A DNA stretch of 64,000 bases from Hymenobacter frigidus (GTDB lineage Bacteria; Bacteroidota; Bacteroidia; Cytophagales; Hymenobacteraceae), in the NCBI RefSeq assembly GCF_014640435.1, contig NZ_BMGY01000006.1, positions 1-64,000 on the forward strand. Direction: 5' to 3'. Positions 35,494 through 42,594 of the stretch are shown piece by piece. A program made the translations under genes and the position numbers. Below the pieces are notes generated by a model. The model saw only the letters and a program-made list of their open reading frames with translations, was not told where the DNA came from and did not search any database. The number at the start of each line of letters is the position of its first letter. Position 1 is the stretch's first letter.

Positions 35494-36871
35494 ACTGCAC
35501 CGCCTGCTTCTGAAACTCCGTCACAGCCTCGCCCAAATCCAGTACTTCCGTCCCCGGTAGTGCGGCTTGCACGATGCTGGCCCCGGCCGCCGAGCGGTAG
35601 CCGCCGGCGCAATGAATTAGCACGGGCTTATCGGTGGGGATTTCGTGGGTACGCTCGCGCAGCTCGGGCAGTGGGATGAGCAGGGCATTATCGAACACCG
35701 GGGTTTTAGCCTCGGCGCGGTTGCGGATGTCCACGATGGTGAACCGCTCGGGGTGCTGGCGCACTTGGTCCACATCCACAATGGGAGCAGTAGCGGGCAG
35801 GACCGCCGGAGCCAGCAGGGCACCTTTGATGTTGCCTTCGTAGCCGATTTTGGCCGTTTTGCGCACCACGGCGTCCAGGGCGATTTTGGTGTCGGCCAGC
35901 AAGTAGAACGGCTCTTTCGGGCCTATCACGGAGCCCAGCCAGGTTTCGAACTTGCCGTCATCCTGCAAATTAATGGCGCCGGGCAGGTGGCCAGCGCGGA
36001 ACATGGCAGCGGGCCGGGTGTCGATGAGAAGTACGCCGGGGGCCAGCGTGTCGATGCTGCTCAGGTGCGGCACGGCCCGGATGCTGTCCTCAAAGCTGGG
36101 GGCACCCTGACGGTTCAGCCGCACGTTGTGGCCGAAGTATTTGGGCACGAAGGGCTGGTCTTTGAGCAGGACCCGGATAAACTCGTCCTGCGACATGGGT
36201 TGCAGGGCGTAGTTGGTCTTGAGCTCTTTGGCAATGGTACTGTCGAGGTCGAGGCTGGTGGTTTTGCCGCAGAGCGAGCCGGGGCCGTGGGCGGGGTACA
36301 CCTTGGTGCTGCCGGGCAGGGTCATGAGCTTGTTGCGGGTGCTGCGGTAGAGCTGGGCCGCTAATTCCTCGCGCTTGTGGCCACCCACGGCTTCTTCCTC
36401 GCGTAAGTCGGGCCGGCCCACGTCGCCCACAAAAAGCGTGTCGCCGGTGAATACGGCGCGGCTCTGGGCCAGCTCATCCAGCAGTAGAACGCTGATGCTG
36501 TCGGGCGAGTGGCCGGGGGTGTTGATGGCGTGCAGCTCCACGGTGCCGAGCTTGATGCGGTCGCCGTCGTCGAAATTCTGGTGCGGGTACTTGGCCCCCA
36601 ATAGCTTGCTGCAGTAAATAGTGGCCTCCGTTTCCTCCGCAATTTCCAGGTGCGACGATACGAAATCGGCGTGCGGGTGCGTCTCAATCACGGCGATGAT
36701 GCGGGCCTCGTGCTCGTCGGCAAAGTCGTAGTAGGGCTGCGGGTCGCGGCTTGGGTCGATGATGACCACCTGGCGGCCGCAGCGCACGGCGTAGCTGGCA
36801 TGCGCCAGGCTTTTGTCGTAAAACTGTTGGATTTGCACGGCCGAGGCCGTGCTACTGGGAAGGGGAGGCAT
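35492..36871 (-). CDS. MBL-fold/rhodanese fusion, persulfide dioxygenase-like
   Basis: 459 residues from ATG 36871. An N-terminal ETHE1-type metallo-beta-lactamase domain (about 10-255) has THPHADF (64-70), NTPGHSPDS and FTGDTLFVGDVGRPDL; in the family it oxidises glutathione persulfide with iron. Two rhodanese domains follow. The first (about 270-360) has no Cys in the active loop (LLADTK), so it should be inactive. The second (about 365-459) has HCAGGYRS with the catalytic Cys near 422. The domain order fits bacterial sulfide-detoxification fusions. An own -7 box lies upstream. Confidence 0.9.
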   Translation of the reverse strand: MPPLPSSTASAVQIQQFYDKSLAHASYAVRCGRQVVIIDPSRDPQPYYDFADEHEARIIAVIETHPHADFVSSHLEIAEETEATIYCSKLLGAKYPHQNFDDGDRIKLGTVELHAINTPGHSPDSISVLLLDELAQSRAVFTGDTLFVGDVGRPDLREEEAVGGHKREELAAQLYRSTRNKLMTLPGSTKVYPAHGPGSLCGKTTSLDLDSTIAKELKTNYALQPMSQDEFIRVLLKDQPFVPKYFGHNVRLNRQGAPSFEDSIRAVPHLSSIDTLAPGVLLIDTRPAAMFRAGHLPGAINLQDDGKFETWLGSVIGPKEPFYLLADTKIALDAVVRKTAKIGYEGNIKGALLAPAVLPATAPIVDVDQVRQHPERFTIVDIRNRAEAKTPVFDNALLIPLPELRERTHEIPTDKPVLIHCAGGYRSAAGASIVQAALPGTEVLDLGEAVTEFQKQAVQ

Positions 36872-36907
36872 GAGGAAGCTGCGTAAAGTGGAAACCGGGT
36901 GGTCGGC

Positions 36908-36915
36908 CAAATATA
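36908..36915 (-). promoter_or_regulatory. -7 box for the MBL-rhodanese gene
   Basis: TATATTTG on the minus strand matches TAnnTTTG, 37 bp upstream of the ATG. CGAA (TTCG on the minus strand) is the nearest -33 candidate. Confidence 0.42.
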
Positions 36916-37083
36916 AGCAAACACTCGATTGCCGAATTGGCTCTGCCGGTGAGACAATACGCCAGCATGCCCAAGGGATACGGCACAAGGCGTCAGCTAC
37001 CGGTTGTGATTCCAAGGTATGAAGCTTGGACGAATCCAGGAAAGCCCTGGCAATACATGCGGCCAAGGGGGAGAAAATCTTCC

Positions 37084-37109
37084 GTGATGAAAAATAGTTT
37101 TTTCATCAC
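37084..37109. promoter_or_regulatory. Perfect AT-rich dyad between divergent genes
   Basis: GTGATGAAAAA (37084-37094) and TTTTTCATCAC (37099-37109) form a perfect 11-bp inverted repeat with a 4-bp centre. It lies in the 323-bp region between the MBL-rhodanese and T9SS cargo genes, just upstream of TACCTTTA, a one-mismatch -7 box (37112-37119). Operator or attenuator are both possible. Confidence 0.4.
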
Positions 37110-37194
37110 ATACCTTTAGCGTAGTGGATGATATGCAAAAGTGAGAGTCTTATCGCATTCCAAGGGTCAATCCAAAATTTGCTGAAAAAATGTA

Positions 37195-38595
37195 ATGATG
37201 AAAACGATACTAATTACTTTAATTCTGGCGATTGCAGCACCGCAAATTACCTTCGCGCAGGTGCCGTGGGTAGCGATGCCTGGCACACCCGTGTACTCAT
37301 TGGAACAGTGGGCTGGCAATGTGATGGAGTGGAGTTCGCCGCAAACAAGCACGCTTTGGTGCCTGGCGCGCGAAAGGGTTCACGCGGGTCCTGGTCTAGC
37401 CTATTACCATGACAGAGTGTTTCGCACGGGTGACAGTGGCCTGAGCTGGCAAGAAGCCCCCATGTCAAACTGGAATAACTCAACAAATACAACGCCGGCT
37501 TCGGGTAATTACATAACCGAAATTTCTGCCGTAGACGCTCAAACCGCTTGGATTCTGAAACATAATATTAATAATCGTGTCTCTTCGCTGCTGCGCACCA
37601 CTACTGGTCCGGGAGGCTTTACTCCCATCATTAATGTATTACCAGCTGGATTCGCTCGCATCCACTTCTTTAACTCCACAGTTGGCATTGCCATAACTAC
37701 TGTACGAGCGGGCGCAATTACTTGGCCGATTCAAAGAACGACGGACGGTGGTTTCACGTGGGTTGCGGTACCTAATTCACTAGGTGCCACAGTTGTCAAT
37801 ACGCTGGGCCTGCACCTTGGGCCGAAAACAGGATTTGCTAGTACTTTGTGGCAAACTGTTGGTATGAACCTACTGCGCACCACCGATATGGGCCTTACCT
37901 GGACGGTTGCCCCCAGCTCGGGGGCAGTCACTTTTGAGGAGGATGGGTTGCACGGAATGTCCTATGGATACGATACTTCTACCGTTCCGTATACTCCAAA
38001 GCTCAAGCGGACAACTGATGGGGGACTGTCGTGGACTGACATAGCGTTTAGTGGTCAGCCGGAGCTTACGGCGATTACCGCAGTGCATGGCTTGCCTGGT
38101 ACTTATATCAGCACTGACTTCAGGTATCCTGGAGCAAGCAACCTGGCGTTGGTGCGAGGGGCAATTAGCCGTGACTACGGCTCAACCTGGCAAGTTTCCT
38201 ACACGAACTTCTCGAGTGGGGCCATTAAACGTCTGATGGCAACGAGCCCCACCCATATATGGGCAGCAACTGACCTAGGAGATAGTTCACCCAATCAGCC
38301 GATGATAATGCGCTATACCGGTGTTGCACTGGCTGCGAAAAATCCGCTGGGAGCAGAATTCACACTCGGGGCTTATCCAAACCCCACTTCTGCGACAGTG
38401 CAGATAGAAGGAAGACTGCAAGGACAGGAAGAAGTGCGGATTTATGATGGAGTTGGGCGCTTGTGTCAGCAAGAGAAGGTGTCAGACACCCGCCGCATCA
38501 TTGATTTGTCAAGCCAGCCGGCAGGACTCTACCACTTTGTTTTAACAGCTACTACTGGCCTGACGCGAAGTTTACGAGTAGCTAAAACACAATAG
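37195..38595 (+). CDS. Secreted beta-propeller-like T9SS cargo protein
   Basis: 466 residues with a signal peptide (cleavage near TFAQ). The body holds repeated BNR/sialidase-type motifs, for example TGDSGLSWQEAP, TTDGGFTWVAVP, TTDMGLTWTVAP, TTDGGLSWTDIA and SRDYGSTWQVSY, the Asp-box pattern of a beta propeller. The C-terminus (about 395-466) is a type A T9SS sorting domain: LGAYPNPTSATVQIEG...VRIYDGVGRL...DLSSQPAGLYHFVLT. It should be exported through T9SS and released or anchored at the surface. It is less GC-rich than its neighbours. Confidence 0.85.
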   Translation: MMKTILITLILAIAAPQITFAQVPWVAMPGTPVYSLEQWAGNVMEWSSPQTSTLWCLARERVHAGPGLAYYHDRVFRTGDSGLSWQEAPMSNWNNSTNTTPASGNYITEISAVDAQTAWILKHNINNRVSSLLRTTTGPGGFTPIINVLPAGFARIHFFNSTVGIAITTVRAGAITWPIQRTTDGGFTWVAVPNSLGATVVNTLGLHLGPKTGFASTLWQTVGMNLLRTTDMGLTWTVAPSSGAVTFEEDGLHGMSYGYDTSTVPYTPKLKRTTDGGLSWTDIAFSGQPELTAITAVHGLPGTYISTDFRYPGASNLALVRGAISRDYGSTWQVSYTNFSSGAIKRLMATSPTHIWAATDLGDSSPNQPMIMRYTGVALAAKNPLGAEFTLGAYPNPTSATVQIEGRLQGQEEVRIYDGVGRLCQQEKVSDTRRIIDLSSQPAGLYHFVLTATTGLTRSLRVAKTQ

Positions 38596-38621
38596 CCATT
38601 GCGGTACTCGCGTACGACCAG

Positions 38622-38769
38622 GGGCGGTGGTCTAAAGCAGGATAAAAACCAAAATTTAATCAATTAGTCGAGAAGCAGAACACGCTTTTGGGGAGCAGTA
38701 AAAGCCGCTTTTTCGAAAGCCGCTTTAATGTCATCAGATTCAAAATCATCTCACTTTAGACCACCGCCC
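38622..38769. mobile_element. 148-bp MITE with perfect 16-bp terminal inverted repeats
   Basis: GGGCGGTGGTCTAAAG at 38622-38637 and its exact reverse complement at 38754-38769 flank an AT-rich core. On the minus strand the core has a short open stretch that ends RVLLLD-stop, which could be a transposase remnant. No clear target-site duplication is seen. No full-length parent element lies in the window. Confidence 0.7.
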
Positions 38770-38844
38770 AATTTTTTAAAAGAGTAGCTCAACCAGAATT
38801 AATCCATTAGGGAGAAATCTGCATCTGATTTGCGCAGTACTTTA

Positions 38845-38887
38845 AAAGCAAAGAGCCCCGACCTAATAGTAAGGGGCTCTTTGCTTT
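38845..38887 (-). terminator. Terminator after the first Spy-like gene
   Basis: AAAGCAAAGAGCCCC and GGGGCTCTTTGCTTT are perfect 15-bp arms around a 13-nt loop. It is 17 bp past the stop of the minus-strand gene at 38904. Confidence 0.88.
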
Positions 38888-38903
38888 ATGTTAAAACGAA
38901 CGA

Positions 38904-39329
38904 TTAGGCTTTCATCTTCATTTTATCGCCGGCTTTCATTTTGCCGTGGTTGTGGTGGTCGGCTTTCATCTGACCAAGCTTAGCAAATTGCTCGGGCGTG
39001 AGAATAGTCTTCATCTGAGCCTCGTAGCGCTCGTGGGCGGCCTTCATTTCGGGGCGGCCGGCCTTTTTGTTGGTGCCGTATTTGGTCTTGAGCGCGGCAC
39101 TCTCCTGCTGGCGGGACAGGAGCAGTTGCTCCACTTTGGCCTCCTGGTCGGCGGTTAGGCCAAGTTCCTTGGCCATTTTGCCGGCGTGGCGGTCAGCTTT
39201 TTGGGTGGGTGATTTGGGGGCTTGTTTACGTGCCTTCACCATGGAGGTAGTCGCGGGCGTAGTCTGGGCGAAGCTGGTGCCGACGGTGGTCAGGGCCAGG
39301 GCGGCGAGCAGAAACAGCGTCTTTTTCAT
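38904..39329 (-). CDS. Spy/LTXXQ-like periplasmic protein
   Basis: 141 residues from the ATG at 39329, with a signal peptide (cleavage near TSFAQ). The mature protein is helical and basic: MAKELGLTADQEAKVEQLLLSRQQESAALK and AQMKTILTPEQFAKLGQMKADH repeat an L-T-x-x-Q pattern typical of the Spy/CpxP group, and it ends in a Lys/Met/His-rich tail that might bind metal. It is a paralogue of the gene at 39642. Role inferred: envelope stress or metal-related chaperone. Confidence 0.75.
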   Translation of the reverse strand: MKKTLFLLAALALTTVGTSFAQTTPATTSMVKARKQAPKSPTQKADRHAGKMAKELGLTADQEAKVEQLLLSRQQESAALKTKYGTNKKAGRPEMKAAHERYEAQMKTILTPEQFAKLGQMKADHHNHGKMKAGDKMKMKA

Positions 39330-39430
39330 TGGGAAAGTGAGTGAAGGGTGGGGGAAAGGCCGGGCCTGCAACAGCGGCGACACTTGCCAGGATATTTACA
39401 AGCGATGCGCCAGAACCACCTTTAGAGCAG

Positions 39431-39574
39431 TTTCCAGGTTAGTGTACAGGTCGGCACGATGTAGGGGCGGGGCTTGCCCCCGCCCGTTGTTAAACGGTTA
39501 TCATTGAACCAGCGCAAACGGCGGGCGGGGGCAAGCCCCGCCCCTACAAATATTCCTGTACACTAACCTGGAAA
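39431..39574. repeat. Nested palindrome between two Spy-like genes
   Basis: Outer arms TTTCCAGGTTAGTGTACAGG (39431-39450) and its exact complement (39555-39574) enclose inner 26-bp perfect arms starting GTAGGGGCGGGGCTTGCCCC (39461-39486 and 39522-39547). The inner element looks like one mobile palindrome inserted into another. It accounts for about half of the 312 bp between the genes. Confidence 0.88.
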
Positions 39575-39641
39575 CCGCCTTCAGGCAGCGCTATTCCCTT
39601 GCACACGACCAACTGGCGGCTTTTGCGGATGAAGCGGCTGC

Positions 39642-40079
39642 TTATTCCGGCTGGCCGGCGGGCTGCGCGGCCCCGGCCGCCCGGCGCTCACGCATCTTGT
39701 CGCGCTGCTCGTCCCGCATCGCGGCGAACTTGGCGTACTGCGCGGGCGTGAGCACGATTTTAAGCTGCTCGTCGGACTTGGCCTGGGCGGCTTTGAGGTC
39801 CTGGGCGGTGCCTTGGCGGCGGCCGCCAGTGGTGCGCTGCTCGCGTAGCAGCTGCAGTTGTTGGCGCTGGGCCAGCAGCAGGGGTTGCAGTCGGGTTTGC
39901 TGGTCGGCGCTCAGGCCGAGTTCCTTGGCCAGGTACTGCACCCGGCGTTCAATCAGCGGGTCGCTCCCTTTTTGGGGGCCGGCCGTGGGGGGCGCAGTTG
40001 GCATGGCAGCAGCTGGGGCCTGGGCCTGGCTGGCGGTGGTAACGGCTGCGCAGGCAGCGATAAGCAGGAGCTTTTTCAT
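39642..40079 (-). CDS. Second Spy/LTXXQ-like periplasmic protein
   Basis: 145 residues from ATG 40079 with a signal peptide (MKKLLLIAACAAVTTASQAQ). The mature part shares KELGLSADQQTRLQPLLLAQRQQLQLL and KIVLTPAQYAKFAAMRDEQR with the gene at 38904, so the two are paralogues. The tail is Arg/Ala-rich instead of Lys/Met/His-rich. A longer frame to 40283 would hide the signal peptide and is rejected. Confidence 0.75.
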   Translation of the reverse strand: MKKLLLIAACAAVTTASQAQAPAAAMPTAPPTAGPQKGSDPLIERRVQYLAKELGLSADQQTRLQPLLLAQRQQLQLLREQRTTGGRRQGTAQDLKAAQAKSDEQLKIVLTPAQYAKFAAMRDEQRDKMRERRAAGAAQPAGQPE

Positions 40080-40187
40080 AAATAAAATAGAAGGTGAACG
40101 CAGCTTGGATGCCGGGTAGTGGCTCAAGTTTAAGGGCAATATCAGCAGGCGGAAGCGAGGAAAGTACAAGAGGAAAGATGGTGGCCG

Positions 40188-40221
40188 TTGGGCCACGGAG
40201 TGAATTTGCTGCCTATATTTC
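40188..40221 (+). promoter_or_regulatory. Possible promoter of the amino-acid permease
   Basis: TATATTTC at 40214-40221 differs from TAnnTTTG at the last base, and a TTG at 40188-40190 lies 23 bp upstream. It is about 105 bp before the ATG. Confidence 0.3.
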
Positions 40222-40325
40222 GGCCCCATAGCTACGCCAGCGGTCAATTTCATTGCCCGTAACAACGGATGGTCTCGTTTCATCCCTTATTTATTTCACA
40301 CTTCTTCCTTCTTTACATCTAACAC

Positions 40326-41906
40326 ATGGCAAGTATTTTCGCCAAAAAACCCCTGGCTGTTCTCTTGGGTGAGGCCAATTCTTCCGGGCACGGCGCGCTG
40401 AAGCGCACGCTGGGCGCGGGCAACCTGGTGGCCCTCGGCGTGGGCGCCATTATCGGCGCGGGTCTGTTTGTGCGCACCGCCAACGCGGCGGCGCAGGCTT
40501 CGGGCCCCGGCGTGACGCTGGCTTTTATTCTGGCCGCTTTTGGTTGCGTGTTCGCGGGCTTGTGCTACGCCGAGTTTGCCGCTATGATTCCCATTGCGGG
40601 CTCGGCTTATACCTACGCCTACACCACCATGGGCGAGTTTGTGGCTTGGGTCATTGGCTGGGCCCTGATTATGGAATATGCCCTGGGGGCTGCCACCGTG
40701 AGCATTGCCTGGAGCGAGTATCTGAACAAGCTCCTGGAGGTCTTCGGCACCCGAATACCATATAACCTAAGCCATTCGCCTTTCGAGCACGCTCTGGTCA
40801 ATGGTGTAGACACGCACGGCCTCATCAACCTGCCCGCCCTGTTGGTCATCGTGGCCCTGAGCTTGCTACTGGTGAAAGGCACGCAGGAGTCGGCGCTGTT
40901 CAACGCCGTGGTGGTGGTGCTGAAGGTGTTGATTGTCATTATCTTCATCGCCGTGGGTTGGCAGTTTGTGAACCCCGCCAACCACACGCCTTACTTGATT
41001 CCGGCTGATGCCGTGGTGAAAAACGCCGCTGGCGAGGTGGTGCGCACCTACGAAAACTGGAACAAGCACGGCCTGGGCGGCATCATCGGCGGCGCGGGTA
41101 TTGTGTTCTTCGCCTTCATCGGCTTCGACGCCGTGAGCACGGCCGCGCAGGAAGCTAAAAACCCCAAGCGCGACATGCCCATCGGCATTCTGGGTTCGTT
41201 GGCCATTTGCACGGTCCTCTACATCCTGTTCGGGCACGTACTGACGGGCGTGGCCAACTGGCGTGAATTTGCCGACCCCGCCCTGGGCGGCGAGGCGAGC
41301 GTGGCGTATGCCATTCGGGCGCACATGCCCGGCTACGAGTGGCTGGCTACGGCCGTCACGGTGGGCATCCTGCTCGGCTTCACCTCGGTTATCCTGGTGA
41401 TGCTCATGGGCCAGAGCCGCGTGTTCTTCTCCATGGCCAAGGACGGGCTCATGCCTAAAGCCTTTTCCGAGCTGCACCCCAAGTTCAACACGCCCTACAA
41501 GTCCAACCTCATGCTGATGGTGTTCGTGGGCTTGTTCGCGGCTTTCGTGCCCGGCTCGCTGGCCGGCGACCTTACTTCGTTTGGTACGCTGCTGGCGTTT
41601 GTGCTGGTGAGTATTGGTGTGTGGATTATGCGCCGCTCCGACCCGGACCAGCCCCGGCCGTTCCGTTCGCCGCTTTCATCGCCCAGCTTTCCGCTCGTGC
41701 CCATTATGGGCGCTTTGGTGTGCATCCTGCTCATTATTGGCCTCGATACCTTCACGCTGCAAGTGGCCGTGGGCTGGATGCTGCTGGGCTTTATCGTGTA
41801 CTTTATCTACGGCCGCCGCAATTCCAAGCTACAGCAGGGCATCGTGGTGGTACCCACCGAAATGGACGAGCAAGCCTTCATTGAGCCTGATAAGGACAAC
41901 TTCTAG
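40326..41906 (+). CDS. APC-family amino-acid permease (CAT-like)
   Basis: 526-residue inner-membrane transporter with 12 or more membrane segments. TM1 carries GVGAIIGAGLFV (about 38-49), the unwound-helix signature of APC transporters. Other family phrases are ALIMEYALGAATVSIAWSEY, FFAFIGFDAVSTAAQEAKNP and GQSRVFFSMAKDGLMP. These fit the cationic amino-acid transporter branch (YfnA/CAT-like). Monocistronic, with a terminator 30 bp downstream. Confidence 0.9.
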   Translation: MASIFAKKPLAVLLGEANSSGHGALKRTLGAGNLVALGVGAIIGAGLFVRTANAAAQASGPGVTLAFILAAFGCVFAGLCYAEFAAMIPIAGSAYTYAYTTMGEFVAWVIGWALIMEYALGAATVSIAWSEYLNKLLEVFGTRIPYNLSHSPFEHALVNGVDTHGLINLPALLVIVALSLLLVKGTQESALFNAVVVVLKVLIVIIFIAVGWQFVNPANHTPYLIPADAVVKNAAGEVVRTYENWNKHGLGGIIGGAGIVFFAFIGFDAVSTAAQEAKNPKRDMPIGILGSLAICTVLYILFGHVLTGVANWREFADPALGGEASVAYAIRAHMPGYEWLATAVTVGILLGFTSVILVMLMGQSRVFFSMAKDGLMPKAFSELHPKFNTPYKSNLMLMVFVGLFAAFVPGSLAGDLTSFGTLLAFVLVSIGVWIMRRSDPDQPRPFRSPLSSPSFPLVPIMGALVCILLIIGLDTFTLQVAVGWMLLGFIVYFIYGRRNSKLQQGIVVVPTEMDEQAFIEPDKDNF

Positions 41907-41936
41907 GCCAGTCAATCGGCCATTTGCCAGTAGTTC

Positions 41937-41970
41937 AAAGCCCCGTCGGTTGGTACCGGCGGGGCTTTTT
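41937..41970 (+). terminator. Terminator after the permease
   Basis: AAAGCCCCGTCGG pairs with CCGGCGGGGCTTT followed by T residues. Confidence 0.85.
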
Positions 41971-42118
41971 GGCTGCTGCGCCTGCCCCATCAACACCCGG
42001 CGGCGGTTTGGGCTCAATGGCAGCCCGGTGGTGGCCGAGGGCAACGCCGCCGTGACCATTCTGCGCCGTTAGCGGGGCCTTCAGTGGCTTTCTATGAAGC
42101 GGTATGCCCCAGAAGGTG

Positions 42119-42328
42119 TCATTTTGCCGCTTTCACTTCGCTTTTGAGCTTGAGCACCCGGTCGCCGTTTTCCTGCACGATGACCAGCGCTGGGTCCTCG
42201 GCCGAGCCGTTGCGGTGAATTTCAGCGCCCTTAATGGTGCGAGCTACGGCTTCTTTGTGCATCGATTCGATTTTGCCGGTGGCGGTGCCGGTGCCGTATT
42301 TCCAGGTGACTTTGGTGCCTTTGCGCAT
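42119..42328 (-). CDS. DUF2945 (hypervirulence-associated TUDOR-like) protein
   Basis: 69 residues: MRKGTKVTWKYGTGTATGKIE...GAEIHRNGSAEDPALVIVQENGDRVLKLKSEVKAA. This is the small SH3/Tudor-like DUF2945 domain, a one-domain cytoplasmic protein of unknown function. Full length for the family. It diverges from the OmpA-family gene. Confidence 0.85.
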   Translation of the reverse strand: MRKGTKVTWKYGTGTATGKIESMHKEAVARTIKGAEIHRNGSAEDPALVIVQENGDRVLKLKSEVKAAK

Positions 42329-42594
42329 GGGGCGGAAGAGTGGATGTGGGTGAATACAAGGAGCTTTCTGGTGTTTACTGCCAATGGTGCCTAACCGTTA
42401 CATTGCGGGCAACCACTGCGCTGCCGGAAGCGGCCCGCGCAGCGTTTGCGGAAATGGACCGCCCGCTGCTCCGCCGATACGAATCGGGAGCATTGTCGCG
42501 TTGGCGATTGGGTTTCCAGGGCCTCGTTTCAGCTTTCCCGCCGTTCTTTTGCACTGTTCACCCAAGCGCGCTGCCTTTCGGCGCGCCCCCACCG

